Source: Prado023 sp963788325
GTDB taxonomy: Bacteria > Actinomycetota > Actinomycetes > S36-B12 > CAIYMF01
Assembly (NCBI GenBank): GCA_963788325.1
Contig: CAWBGJ010000008.1
Location: forward strand, 62,001-126,000
Direction: 5' to 3'
DNA: 64,000 nt
Shown here: positions 27,720 through 36,481 of the stretch, one piece after another
Numbering within the stretch: the first letter of the stretch is position 1
Layout of the letters: every line of letters starts with the position of its first letter
Program-made: the position numbers and the translations under genes
The notes under the pieces: generated by a model
The model's input: the letters and a program-made list of their open reading frames with translations, nothing else
Told to the model about the DNA's origin: nothing
Databases searched by the model: none

Positions 27720-30700
27720 CTACTGTCCGATGAGGGCCGCCTGGGCGACTGGTGTTGCCTGGCGCATCGCCTCGGAGGTGAGTAGGGGCGCGATCAGGCG
27801 GAGGGCGTCGATGATCGCCGGTGCGTCCCCAGCGTCGATGAGCTTCCTGGCTTGGTGCGCGAGGCTGTCGTGGGTTCCGGCGGCGGCCAACGCGACGAGG
27901 TGCAGGGCGATGCCCGCGGGATGTGAGGCCGCTTGGGGATTGAGCTGGAGGGTGGTAGGTACGGCGTCGTAGTCTCCGGAGTTCGCCGCGCCGGCCGCGG
28001 CGGTCAGGGCGGCGTCCGGGTTGGTGACGGCTGCGAACAGCGCGCGGCGATCGACCCGCGACGCGGCGTCAAGGATGGCCAGGTGCAGCGCGGCCCGGCC
28101 ATCACCTGACTGAGCCAGGTCCATGAGCACCCTAGCGGCGACCGGGCCGCGTAGACGTGCTTCGGTCGCGTCCAGCACGGCGAAAGACTCAGCCCACGTC
28201 CGAGTCGACAACCAGTAAGACACCAGTCCGGCATCGTCGATGGGCACCCCCGCCACCGCGACCGCCATCTGCAGCCCCCTCCGAGTGTCCTTCGTGTGGG
28301 GGTGGTCGGGGCCGAGGACCCGCACCCTGTCGGTCAGGGTCTGCTCATACAGGGGGATCGCCCGCCCCAAGTCCCCACCCGACAGGTAGGCGCGGGCGAG
28401 GTTGTTCCGCGACATCAGGGTGTCGGGGTGGTCGGGGCCGAGGACCCGCACCCTGTCGGTCAGGGTCTGCTCGTACAGGGCGATCGCGGGCCTAAGGTCC
28501 CCAGCCGACCGGTAGGCGACGGCGAGGTTGTTCCGCGACATCAGGGTGTTGGGGTGGTCGGGGCCGAGGAGCCGCTCGGTGTCGGTCAGGGTCTGCTCGT
28601 GCAGGGGGATCGCCCGTCCCAATTCCCCGGCTGACTGGTAGGCGTAGGCGAGGTTGTTCCGCGACATCAGGGTGTTGGGGTGGTCGGGGCCGAGGAGCCT
28701 CTCGGTGTCGGTCAGGGTCTGCTCGTACAGGGCGATCGCCCGCCCCAGTTCCCCGGCCGACTCGTAGGCACCGGCGAGGTTGTTCCGCGACATCAGGGTG
28801 TGGGGGTGGTCGGGGCCGAGGAGCCGCTCGGTGTCGGTCAGGGTCTGCTCGTACAGGGCGATCGCCCGCCCCAGTTCCCCGGCCGACTCGTAGGCACCGG
28901 CGAGGTTGTTCCGCGACCGCAGGGTGTCGGGGTGGTCGGGGTCGAGGAGCCGGACCATGTCGGTCAGGGTCTGCTCGAGTAGGGGGATCGCTCGCCCGAA
29001 ATCCCCGGCCGACTCGTAGGCGACGGCGAGGTTGTTCCGCGACGCCAGGGTGTCGGGGTGGTCGGGGCCGAGGACCCGCACCCGGTCGGTCAGGGTCTGC
29101 TCGTACAGGGCGATCGCCCGCCCAAGATCCCCGGCCGACTCGTAGGCGCTGGCGAGGTTGTTCCGCGACGCCAGGGTGTCGGGGTGGTCGGGGTCGAGGA
29201 GCCGGACCATGTCGGTCAGGGTCTGCTCGTGCAGGGGGATCGCCCGCCCCAGATCCCCGGCTGACTGGTAGGCGTAGGCGAGGTTGTTCCGCGACCGCAG
29301 GGTGTCGGGGTGGTCGGGGCCGAGGAGCCGCTCGGTGTCGGTCAGGGTCTGCTCGTACAGGGCGATCGCCCGCCCCAGATCCCCAGCCGACTCGTAGGCG
29401 CCGGCGAGGTTGTTGCGGGCGACCAGGGTGTCGAGGTGGTCGCGTCCGAGGACGGCTTCCCACTGTGGGGCCCAGCTGGCCCAGTTGCGGACGGCCTCCT
29501 GGGGCCGCAGCCAGGCTTGCTGCCCGAAGAGTTCGAGAGCGGCGCGGGCGGCGGCGGCCTGGACGTCCGGGTCTTGGGGCAGGGTGGGTGCCAACAGCAG
29601 CATCCAGGTCGCTTCCCGGACCCACCGGTGGTCACCTCTGATGAACAGCCCCGGCGTTCCATCGGGCTGCTGGGCAGCCTTGTTAACCGCGCCAGTCAGG
29701 GCGAGGGCGGCCTGCTGCCGCACGCCGGGTGCGGCACCGGACATCCCTAGGTCGGTGATGGCTCGCCACGCGGCAGCGGCTAGGCCGTGCTCGCGAGGCA
29801 CAACCCACCCTGCGTCGGACAACAGCCACCAGACCTGAACGGCGCGATCGTGGTCTAGACCGGCAGGGTCGAGGCCCTCGGCGGCCGCGGCTTCGACGAC
29901 TATGTCGGGGAGGACGTGGCACCAGGCGGCGTCGCGCGGCGGGCCGTAGTCGAAGTCTGCGGCGGTCGCCGGTTCGGCCGCGCAGATCACATCGACCACC
30001 AGCGCGCGGCGGGCCGGTTCGGGTAGCAACTTGAACTGCAGGTCGTAGATCCCCGCGAGGTCGGGTGGGATGGCCTGGATCGCCCGATCCGTTGCGGTGA
30101 TCGCCCGGCCCACTGCGTGGCCGTTGCGGTCCAGAACGTTGAGCACCAGGTTCAGGGCAAGGGGATTGGTCCACCGCGCGGCCAGGGCGTCCACCCGATC
30201 CGCCTGGGTGTTCGGGTACTCGGCCCGAACAATCTCGGCAGATGCCGCGTGGGTTAGCGGGGCGACCGGGACTACCTCGGCGCCGAGCGTGGACAGCCAC
30301 AACTCCAGCGTGCCGCCGGAGACCTCCCGACCTGCCAGCCCTTCAGGCCAGGCGGTAGCCACCGCCAGCACCCGGTCAGCCAGCCGGGGCCCGCTCAGCT
30401 GTCGGATCAGGTCAAGGGTTCCCGGGTCCGCGTGGTGGACGTCCTCCACGACGACGACCAGCGGGAACCCGGGCTGGGCCAACCGACCCACGACAGCCAC
30501 CAACTCCTCGACCAGGTTCGGGCGGCCCCCGGTTGCCTGGCCCAGCACCACCTCGGTGCGCAGCATCTCGGCCTGGTCGGCGGAAGCGTCTGCCGCGCTC
30601 ATCAGACGCTTGAGCGCGGCCAACCCGAGGCCACCGAAAGGAACCGACTGCCCAGCCACCTCCGCCAACAGCGCAGCCCACGCCTCCTCCTGCGCTTCAT

Positions 30701-31256
30701 CGACCACCGCCTTGCCAGAGAACTCCAGCAGCCCCTTGCCGAGTTGCCGCCACCGCTCTCGCCCGCCCACCGCCCGCGCCCAGCCCGCGTGCGCTGGCAC
30801 CTGGTGCGCCAGTAGCCCCTGAGCCTCCAACGCGAGCGCGTCCAAGTAGCTGCCGTTCGGAGCGCTGGCACAGACCAGCGGCCACCACAGGAAGTCCGGC
30901 ACCGCGTCCAGCGGCCAGAGGAACCCGCCGGTTCCCGGACCCAGTTCCTTGCGGAATTCGAACACCGACACCCCGCCCGGTCCCGACGCTGTCGCCCCAC
31001 CCGACGGGACCAGGTCCGGCCAATACCCCGGGTGGGACTGCCGCGCCCGCAGCCCGCGGTAGAACTCGCGCACGATCCGGGACTTCCCTACCCCCGACGG
31101 TCCGACCAGCAGCACCACCCCACCCCGGCCCGGATCCAGAGCCCAGCGCTCGGTCTGCGGATCGATCGAGAACCGGCCCATCAGATCATCGACGATCTCC
31201 CGGTGCTGATCACCGGCCAGCGGCGGCTCCAACAAGACACCCGAAAACCCCGTCAT
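27720..31256 (-). CDS. P-loop ATPase with nine 42-residue TPR repeats (STAND-like)
   Basis: About 1178 residues. The N-terminal ATPase has Walker A LLVGPSGVGKSR (about 49-60) and a Walker B-like PLVVVVEDVHHADPGTLDL (about 285). A helical middle is followed by nine near-identical kinesin-light-chain-type TPRs of 42 residues, with core SRNNLAxAYxSAGDLGRAI and EQTLTDxxRxLGPDHPDTL (about residues 610-990), and then a helical end. Such AAA/STAND-TPR proteins act as signal-sensing switches or, in some cases, in defence; the partner is unknown. I start at ATG 31256 (MTGFSGVLLEP); the frame is open 35 codons further upstream but without conserved sequence. It stands alone on its strand between insertion remnants and the DUF1707 gene. 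Confidence 0.75.
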   Translation of the reverse strand: MTGFSGVLLEPPLAGDQHREIVDDLMGRFSIDPQTERWALDPGRGGVVLLVGPSGVGKSRIVREFYRGLRARQSHPGYWPDLVPSGGATASGPGGVSVFEFRKELGPGTGGFLWPLDAVPDFLWWPLVCASAPNGSYLDALALEAQGLLAHQVPAHAGWARAVGGRERWRQLGKGLLEFSGKAVVDEAQEEAWAALLAEVAGQSVPFGGLGLAALKRLMSAADASADQAEMLRTEVVLGQATGGRPNLVEELVAVVGRLAQPGFPLVVVVEDVHHADPGTLDLIRQLSGPRLADRVLAVATAWPEGLAGREVSGGTLELWLSTLGAEVVPVAPLTHAASAEIVRAEYPNTQADRVDALAARWTNPLALNLVLNVLDRNGHAVGRAITATDRAIQAIPPDLAGIYDLQFKLLPEPARRALVVDVICAAEPATAADFDYGPPRDAAWCHVLPDIVVEAAAAEGLDPAGLDHDRAVQVWWLLSDAGWVVPREHGLAAAAWRAITDLGMSGAAPGVRQQAALALTGAVNKAAQQPDGTPGLFIRGDHRWVREATWMLLLAPTLPQDPDVQAAAARAALELFGQQAWLRPQEAVRNWASWAPQWEAVLGRDHLDTLVARNNLAGAYESAGDLGRAIALYEQTLTDTERLLGPDHPDTLRSRNNLAYAYQSAGDLGRAIPLHEQTLTDMVRLLDPDHPDTLASRNNLASAYESAGDLGRAIALYEQTLTDRVRVLGPDHPDTLASRNNLAVAYESAGDFGRAIPLLEQTLTDMVRLLDPDHPDTLRSRNNLAGAYESAGELGRAIALYEQTLTDTERLLGPDHPHTLMSRNNLAGAYESAGELGRAIALYEQTLTDTERLLGPDHPNTLMSRNNLAYAYQSAGELGRAIPLHEQTLTDTERLLGPDHPNTLMSRNNLAVAYRSAGDLRPAIALYEQTLTDRVRVLGPDHPDTLMSRNNLARAYLSGGDLGRAIPLYEQTLTDRVRVLGPDHPHTKDTRRGLQMAVAVAGVPIDDAGLVSYWLSTRTWAESFAVLDATEARLRGPVAARVLMDLAQSGDGRAALHLAILDAASRVDRRALFAAVTNPDAALTAAAGAANSGDYDAVPTTLQLNPQAASHPAGIALHLVALAAAGTHDSLAHQARKLIDAGDAPAIIDALRLIAPLLTSEAMRQATPVAQAALIGQ
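28294..29433 (-). repeat. nine tandem 126-bp repeats within the TPR gene
   Basis: Each unit contains GAGGTTGTTCCGCGAC and GGTGGTCGGGGCCGAGGA (plus strand) and codes for one 42-residue TPR. Units are mostly 85-97% alike by eye at the DNA level, so the copy number could change by slippage or unequal recombination, and could be mis-assembled. Confidence 0.85.
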
Positions 31257-31801
31257 GACCAAAGACACTACCCAGACACAGGCCGCGCCACTCCCGCGGA
31301 CTCGCCACCCCTCGCTCCCTATCGGCCACGTCCGCTGCACGGTCCACTGCCGTCGCCACATCCGGTGCCGACACGCTGCGAAGCGGTGTTCCGTACCGCG
31401 ATGGACGAACGTGACACCATCCCCGCGGGTGAGGCCGGTACATGGTGTTGTTCACTGGGCCACCTCCGCTGGTCCGTGCTCCGAGTGCTGGCGACCGGGG
31501 CTGTCATGGGTGTATACCCCCGCCTGGGGGTCCGGCATCGTGATCCTGGTCACGACAAGGTCGTGTCCGGTCCCGTGGGAACCCCGATCGGTACTGGACC
31601 GCCTTCTGGACGACTTCCGCCCTCAGGCCGATTCGGACTTCTGGAATCGGTCGTTGGTGACAGTGGTGAAGCGATGAGCTGAGAACGACGTCTCAAGCGC
31701 ACGCGAGATCACTCAGGCGCCCTCAACGTGGCTGTCATGGCCATGGTGGACCGACAGTCCTCGGCGTGACCCAACGCGGACTTGGACCTAGGCTCGCTGG
31801 A
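31257..31801. other. 545-bp stretch without a recognised gene
   Basis: It separates two divergent genes, so it should hold the promoters of the TPR gene (minus) and the DUF1707 gene (plus). A short plus-strand reading (VLDRLLDDFRPQADSDFWNR) at about 31590-31677 looks protein-like but has no start context; it could be the tail of a deleted gene. Confidence 0.35.
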
Positions 31802-32332
31802 GTGGATAGCCTGCCGGTGCCGCCCCGACGCCTGGCCGCGGAACGCGAGGCAGCGGTCGAGCGGATCCAGACTGCTTACGCCGACGAGGTCATCTCTTAC
31901 GACGAGATGGAGCAGCGGCTCGACGGTGTGCTGGCCGCCCCGACAGGCGCCGAGGTGCTCGGTGTGATCGCCGATCTGCCGGCCCTCTTCGAGGACGGTG
32001 CGCTGGAGATCGAAGCGATCGGCGGGCGCATCAAGCGTCTGGGAACTTGGCGGGTACCAGGCCGCATCCGCATCGCGTCGGAGTACGGGCAAGTCAAGCT
32101 CGACCTGTCACAGGCGCAGTTCGAGTCCGACAGAGTCGAGATCGACCTGCAGCTCACGTATGGCCAGGCGCTGATCATCGTCCCGAGGAGCGCGGTCGTC
32201 GACCTCGACGGTCTCGTCGCCGACTGGAAGCAGCCCAGCTATCGCGGCCCGCGGGAGGGACCCGGGAGCAGGCCGCTGGTCCGCATCATCGGGCACATGG
32301 AGTACGGACGCCTCAAGGTCCGCCACCGGTAG
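31802..32332 (+). CDS. DUF1707 SHOCT-like domain protein
   Basis: A 176-residue soluble protein. The N-terminal DUF1707 domain is clear: LAAEREAAVERIQTAYADEV, then ISYDEMEQRLDGVLAA with the usual dipeptides. A beta-rich domain follows (RVPGRIRIASEYGQVKLDLS, VEIDLQLTYGQALIIVPRSA), like the adhesin or DUF2154-type domain often joined to DUF1707. It is common in actinobacteria; the function is unknown, possibly cell-envelope sensing. GTG 31802 (VDSLPVPPRR) is preferred; an upstream start at 31766 is possible. The next gene converges from the other strand 20 bp away. Confidence 0.75.
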   Translation: MDSLPVPPRRLAAEREAAVERIQTAYADEVISYDEMEQRLDGVLAAPTGAEVLGVIADLPALFEDGALEIEAIGGRIKRLGTWRVPGRIRIASEYGQVKLDLSQAQFESDRVEIDLQLTYGQALIIVPRSAVVDLDGLVADWKQPSYRGPREGPGSRPLVRIIGHMEYGRLKVRHR

Positions 32333-32351
32333 GAGCCGCGTGCCGTCCCGC

Positions 32352-32915
32352 TCAGCGTCCTTCCGCGAAACGCGCACTCGAAACGAGTAAGGCTGCGGTG
32401 GCGGTCAGACGGTATGAGATGCGGGGCAGGAGTGCGGCCGCGTCCCCCAGGAGCTCCTCGATCCGCTCGAGGGTGCGATCCATGCTCTGCCGGGTGTGCT
32501 CTGCCAGCAGCGGCTTGAGCAGGAAGCGGGTCGGCAGGGCCTCGGTGCTCACGTCCCAGGTCTCCCGGATCCTGGTGCCGCCCTCGACGGGCTCGAGCTC
32601 GTAGCGCCATGTGCGTCCCGTGAACAGCAGCGTCAAGGGGGTCGGTGCGAGGGTTCGCCAGGCGATCTGGCGACCCTCCTCGAACTCCGTGACGACGTTG
32701 CGGGTCGCGTAGGGGACCCGCCAGTGCATGTCCATCCCGAAGGAGTCGCCCAGACCCAGTCGGCGCCCGTCGCGGCGGGCGCCCTGCACCGTCCCCGACC
32801 CGTCGAAGTCGCGGTGGCGCTCAGGCCGGGCGAGCAGGTCGAAGACCGCTTCCAGGGGCGCCGGGACGACACGCTCCACCCGGGACGTCACCGGACGCAG
32901 GCTCGGGGATGACAT
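32352..32915 (-). CDS. SRPBCC-family (START-like) protein
   Basis: A 187-residue protein of the polyketide cyclase/SRPBCC fold: opening strand VTSRVERVVPAPLEAVFDLL, then DSFGMDMHWRVPYATRNVVT, the long strand pair LTLLFTGRTWRYELEPVEGG and TRIRETWDVS, and a C-terminal helix QSMDRTLERIEELLGDAAAL. Members bind hydrophobic ligands in a helix-grip cavity; the ligand is not predictable. It is convergent with the DUF1707 gene. The C-terminal hydrophobic stretch (LTATAALLVSSA) is short and probably not membrane. Confidence 0.75.
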   Translation of the reverse strand: MSSPSLRPVTSRVERVVPAPLEAVFDLLARPERHRDFDGSGTVQGARRDGRRLGLGDSFGMDMHWRVPYATRNVVTEFEEGRQIAWRTLAPTPLTLLFTGRTWRYELEPVEGGTRIRETWDVSTEALPTRFLLKPLLAEHTRQSMDRTLERIEELLGDAAALLPRISYRLTATAALLVSSARFAEGR

Positions 32916-33060
32916 GCCCCCAGTCTCGTCGCAAGCAGCAGGTGCCGCGACTCGCTCCCGGCGCAGCGACTGGACATCACTGGCGTGGACGCGCTCACGT
33001 CACGCGAACGAGTCCACAGGCAGCGGGACTGCAGGTGACGTCGCTGCCGGCCCGGGTAGG

Positions 33061-33110
33061 GGCAGCCGCGAAGAAGGCCTCCCACCGAGCGCCTGGACCG
33101 AGTCCGTGGA
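33061..33110. repeat. scar of an IS110 left end
   Basis: Fifty bases align with 35411-35460, upstream of the IS110 transposase (GGCAGCCGC, CCTCCC-CCGAGC, CCTGGACCGAGTC shared). No transposase remains, so this is the end of a lost IS110 copy. Confidence 0.6.
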
Positions 33111-33626
33111 CTATCCCTCGGGATTGACGGCCACCGGTCCCCCTAGGCGCTGCCGAGCGCTTTCACCCCGTCGGCGCACAGGAACGAGACCGGCCATTGC
33201 GCCCAGCCCGAACTCGGTCGTGCCACGGTAGAGCGACTCGTGGCCTGTGGCCGGCACCGCGTAGGTCTCGTGCCAGATGCCGACCGCCCCCGGGTTCTGG
33301 CGGGCGCGTGCGTTGAACTCCTGCCAAGCCGGCCGGTGGTCATGCCCGGCATCACCGGCATACAGGTAGATGTCCTCCACGCTGCGCCAGTACTGGACGA
33401 CAGTCGGTCCCCGACGATCCATGAGCGTACGCGCGCTGTGGAAGCCCCACCACTCCTGCTCGCCCCGGTCAGCAGCTGCCTTGTTGGTGTACAGCTCGGT
33501 GAGCATCCTGCGCATCGCGTTGAGCGTCGGAGCCCACAGGTCGGGCCGCCAAGGCTTGTTCAGGGTCATCCCGATTTGGAACAGCGCGAGGTCTCCTTCA
33601 TATGCGTGGGTCATCCGCTCGTCCAT
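33111..33626 (-). CDS. DUF4188 (monooxygenase-like) protein
   Basis: A 171-residue protein with the family pattern: LALFQIGMTLNKPWRPDLWA, PTLNAMRRMLTELYTNKAAA, WWGFHSARTLMDRRGPTVVQ, YWRSVEDIYLYA and the C-terminal HDHRPAWQEFNARARQNPGA plus VGIWHETYAVPATGHESLYR. DUF4188 proteins have a dimeric alpha/beta (ferredoxin-like) fold similar to Dabb/ABM monooxygenases and are implicated in small-molecule oxidation or stress. ATG 33626 (MDERMTHAYEGD) is chosen because the sequence upstream is basic and unrelated. The 3' end abuts an IS110 scar. Confidence 0.8.
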   Translation of the reverse strand: MDERMTHAYEGDLALFQIGMTLNKPWRPDLWAPTLNAMRRMLTELYTNKAAADRGEQEWWGFHSARTLMDRRGPTVVQYWRSVEDIYLYAGDAGHDHRPAWQEFNARARQNPGAVGIWHETYAVPATGHESLYRGTTEFGLGAMAGLVPVRRRGESARQRLGGPVAVNPEG

Positions 33627-34000
33627 GCGTCTCCGCCCGCTAGTAGAACCCCCACCGTATGGCACGTCCGTGCCAGGGAGGCTGGACGGCGGGCGCCTAC
33701 GCCGCGTTGCGCGGCAACAGCATCGACGTTGCGGTGGCCCCGGTGAACCCTGAGACGGCGACAACCGACCACGGGACGGGGACGATCACCGAGACGCTCG
33801 TCCCCTGAGTACCGCCGCTGGCGACACCCCCAACCACCCCGATCGGGGCGACGCCAGCAAAAAGCGGTCAGGCAGTACCCCCTGAAGCGACCGCGCTGCG
33901 CTACCAAGCTTGACTCCACCACATGGCCCGATACTCCCTCCGACGCCGGGCGGACTCAATCACCAGATTCGCAGGCGATTCACCGCGTCGCCGCCCGAAC
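33627..34000. other. 374-bp stretch without a recognisable gene
   Basis: It contains no convincing frame. It includes the promoter side of the DUF4188 gene and the region just outside the 3' end of the IS110 transposase; the exact right end of that element (about 33950-34040) cannot be fixed without a second intact copy. Confidence 0.4.
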
Positions 34001-35347
34001 TCAGGGCGACTGACCTGCTGCACACCGGCTCCCCTCTGATGTCAAGAGGCGGTTTGCAGCGTTCTGGGCCTGGTGGTCTTCCGTGCCGGGGTGGGCGCGG
34101 GTAGCGTCTGCTTCGCGGGTCCGGGTTGTGGCTGATCCGAAGTGCCGGTGTGCGGGTGTGAGCCGGCCGCGCTGGATTGAAGTGCCGCCCCGCTGTGCCC
34201 TCCCGGGCCCGCATCCAGGTCCGCTGCCCGCCGACGTCGCGGTCGCCGTCTTGGCGTCGTTGACGAGCTGGCGGTAGGGGGCGTCGGAGATGCGTCGCTT
34301 GAGGCAGCGCATGGCTTCCATGGGGGTCTTGCCAGCGGCGAGCTTGCGCCGGTAGTAGGCCCGCCCGGGGGTGTCCCGGCGCAGCTGGCTGACCGCGGCG
34401 ATGTGGATCACATGGTTGGCCCGCCGGTTGCCGGCCCGGGACAGCCGGTGGCGGATCTGCTCACCCGAGGAGGCATCCAACGGGGCGGTCCCGGTCCACG
34501 AGGCGAACCGGTTGCGGTCAGCGAACCGGCCGACGTCGCCGACGTCGGCCAGGATCCGCGCGGCGACCACGGGCCCGACCCCGGTCAGGTCCATCAGGGT
34601 GGAGTTGCGGGCCAGGACCATGGCCTTGAGCTCCTTGGAGGAGGCGGTGATCTTCTTCTCGATCGCGACCATCTCGTCCAGCTGCTCGACCGCGAGCCGC
34701 TTGCGGGTCCGCCCGATCGCGTCCCGGGGGCGCACGCCCGCGAGGATCGTCTTGGCCTGACCTGCGGTGATGTCCTTCTTCGCCTTCCCGGGAACCAGCT
34801 CGGACAGCAGCCGGTGCAGCCGGTTGACGGTCTGGACCTTCGCCCGGGCAAGCTCGTCGCGGCGGTCGACCAGCATCCGCAGCACCTCGAGCTCGCTGTC
34901 GTGAGACAGCACCCGCAAGCCGCGGGTGCGCACCGCGACGACCGCCACGGCGTGCGCATCGTGGGCATCGGTCTTGCGGTTGTGCCCGGTGTCGAGCAGC
35001 CGGGCCCGCGCGGACAGCTTCGCCGGCACGTCGACCACCATCTCCCCATCGGCCAGCAGCCGCTGCGCCAGCGGGCGCCCGGCACCGTTGCTGCCCTCCA
35101 CCGCCCAGGTGCGCTCCGGGAACGCTGCGACGTGCCGTCGCATCGCCGCGTACCCGGCCTTGTCCGTGGTGAACCGCCCGGTTGCCAGCACCGTCTCCCG
35201 GTCGTCGGCCACCTCGATGGTCGCCGACAGCTTGTGGGGATCAACCCCGATGAACACCGCCGTGTGCTTCGCCCTTCCCGTCGTCGTTGGTTGAGAACGC
35301 CGGGCGGGCACTGCTACTGAGAGCGGGGCAGTCCCCTCTGGAGCCAC
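34001..35347 (-). CDS. IS110-family transposase
   Basis: A recombinase of about 448 codons with the DEDD/RuvC-like N-terminal domain: Asp in FIGVDPHKLSATIEV, Glu in WAVEGSNGAGRPLA, and Asp-Asp in GHNRKTDAHDAHAVAVVA. The C-terminal IS116 domain has LMDLTGVGPVVAARILADVG and the serine-bearing WTGTAPLDASSGEQ. Together with a guide RNA from the element's non-coding end, such enzymes move the element. The C-terminal ~60 residues (after QLVNDAKTA) look unlike the family and may come from read-through past the normal end. The start is uncertain; VPARRSQ or the first codon of the frame are both possible. The catalytic part is intact. Confidence 0.9.
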   Translation of the reverse strand: MAPEGTAPLSVAVPARRSQPTTTGRAKHTAVFIGVDPHKLSATIEVADDRETVLATGRFTTDKAGYAAMRRHVAAFPERTWAVEGSNGAGRPLAQRLLADGEMVVDVPAKLSARARLLDTGHNRKTDAHDAHAVAVVAVRTRGLRVLSHDSELEVLRMLVDRRDELARAKVQTVNRLHRLLSELVPGKAKKDITAGQAKTILAGVRPRDAIGRTRKRLAVEQLDEMVAIEKKITASSKELKAMVLARNSTLMDLTGVGPVVAARILADVGDVGRFADRNRFASWTGTAPLDASSGEQIRHRLSRAGNRRANHVIHIAAVSQLRRDTPGRAYYRRKLAAGKTPMEAMRCLKRRISDAPYRQLVNDAKTATATSAGSGPGCGPGRAQRGGTSIQRGRLTPAHRHFGSATTRTREADATRAHPGTEDHQAQNAANRLLTSEGSRCAAGQSP

Positions 35348-35489
35348 GCACCGGCAACGGTGCCCGACGGAAGAGCAGACCGGTAGAGAGCCACACCGAT
35401 CCTGCTGGTGGGCAGCCGCATAGAGAGCCTCCCGCCGAGCACCTGGACCGAGTCTGGCCAGACACCGGCCCTACCCACAATCATCAAGT
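35348..35489 (-). ncRNA. candidate bridge-RNA region of the IS110 element
   Basis: In IS110 elements the guide (bridge) RNA is encoded in the non-coding end upstream of the transposase. Here about 140 bp upstream of the gene are conserved, 61/65 over 35425-35489, with a second remnant at 56786-56850. Conservation of non-coding sequence between copies supports a functional role. RNA borders and loops are not determined. Confidence 0.35.
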
Positions 35490-35750
35490 AGCCGCCTGTT
35501 GGGCGCCTTCGGCGAGCATCGCAGGGCCCAGACGTTGCGGCATCTCTTGATGATCGGGGGGCCTCAGCCACGCAGCCATTCCGATGGTGGGTTGCTGCCC
35601 GCGCGGACCTTCGTGCCCTTGATTGGGCGTCGCGATGTGGCCGGGATCCTTTATCAGGTCGAGCCCACCGGCCGGGCATGAGTCGCTACGGCCTATCCCA
35701 AGAACCCGGATTGCCGGTAGCGTCACCTAGCCCGACCTCATGGAGGAAAC

Positions 35751-36122
35751 ATGGAACTCGGAGCGTTCTCGGTGTCGCTGTCGGTCAAGGACATCCACGC
35801 GTCGCGCGCCTTCTACGAGAAGCTCGGCTTCACATCGATGGGCGGCACCATGGACGAGAACTGGGCAATCCTCAACAACGGGTCCACGGTCATCGGCCTG
35901 TTCCAGGGAATGTTCGAAGGCAACATCCTCACGTTCAATCCCGGGTGGGACCAAGCGGCCCAGGAGGTCGACCCGTTCACCGACGTGCGCCAGATCCAGC
36001 AGCAACTCAGGGCCGCCGGCATCGCGTTCACGGTCGAGGCGGACGAGGCCACCACTGGCCCGGCCCACATCGAGCTGGCCGATCCCGACGGCAACACTAT
36101 CATGGTTGACCAGCACCGCTGA
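35751..36122 (+). CDS. VOC-superfamily (glyoxalase/bleomycin-resistance-like) protein
   Basis: A 123-residue vicinal-oxygen-chelate protein. It has two beta-alpha-beta-beta-beta modules: ELGAFSVSLSVKDIHASRAF/YEKLGFTSMGG and IQQQLRAAGIAFTVEADEAT/HIELADPDGNTIMVDQH. The closing ADPDGNTI motif and a His/Glu that would bind metal (HIEL) are present. A Shine-Dalgarno (GGAGGAA) lies 5 bp ahead of ATG 35751. Members act as dioxygenases, glyoxalases, or drug-binding proteins; which one cannot be told. Alone, between an IS110 end and a small membrane gene on the other strand. Confidence 0.85.
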   Translation: MELGAFSVSLSVKDIHASRAFYEKLGFTSMGGTMDENWAILNNGSTVIGLFQGMFEGNILTFNPGWDQAAQEVDPFTDVRQIQQQLRAAGIAFTVEADEATTGPAHIELADPDGNTIMVDQHR

Positions 36123-36481
36123 GGCGGCAGACAGGCCACCGGGCATGTCGTGGTCATTGCGGGTCGCCCCTTCCGGTGGGTGGCCGCGGCGGGCGGGCAG
36201 ACCGGGTCTCAGCTGGGGCACCGGGGTCACGCCTGGGTGTCACGCCGGATAGCCGGTGCCCGCCGAGACGCTGACCAATCCGGATCGAGACCGAAAACCC
36301 GGTGTCCAACTGTCGGCCGCCGCGAGTTGCCTACCCGCGTCCACGTCTGTCCGGTCCTTGATCCTGGAACGACCCGACCGCCGACCAAGAACGCTCCGCC
36401 CGACCCGCGTACATTGCCGCGAGTTGGGCGCCCTCAGTCGGGCAGAGATGCGCCCAAAAAGGACGCGCCAGTGGCCCTCAG
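36123..36481. other. 359-bp stretch without a recognisable gene
   Basis: It lies between convergent genes. No frame has family signatures or a ribosome site that I can trust. Confidence 0.35.

Larger units (their letters stand above)
34001..35495 (-). mobile_element. IS110-family insertion sequence (ends approximate)
   Basis: It consists of a transposase gene plus an upstream non-coding end. The upstream end is defined by similarity to two other places in the window: 65 bp at 56786-56850 (61 of 65 identical, inverted) and 50 bp at 33061-33110. IS110 elements lack terminal inverted repeats and usually make no target duplication, so the borders are estimates. Confidence 0.75.

Noticed and set aside
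28294..29433. CRISPR-like regular repeats.
   Set aside because: Units are 126 bp with no unique spacers and are in frame within a protein gene.
28296..29750. Long plus-strand frames opposite the TPR repeats, with periodic GVGVVGAEEPLGVGQGLLVQ units.
   Set aside because: They are the mirror of the 126-bp repeats; the minus strand encodes canonical TPRs with an ATPase domain upstream.
31503..31682. Short open frame with protein-like sequence before the DUF1707 gene.
   Set aside because: No start codon with a ribosome site and no family; kept only as a remark in the gap entry.
34403..35320. A 305-codon plus-strand frame.
   Set aside because: Antisense to the IS110 transposase with its DEDD motifs; composition (Gly/Arg/Asp/His) is typical of shadow frames in GC-rich DNA.
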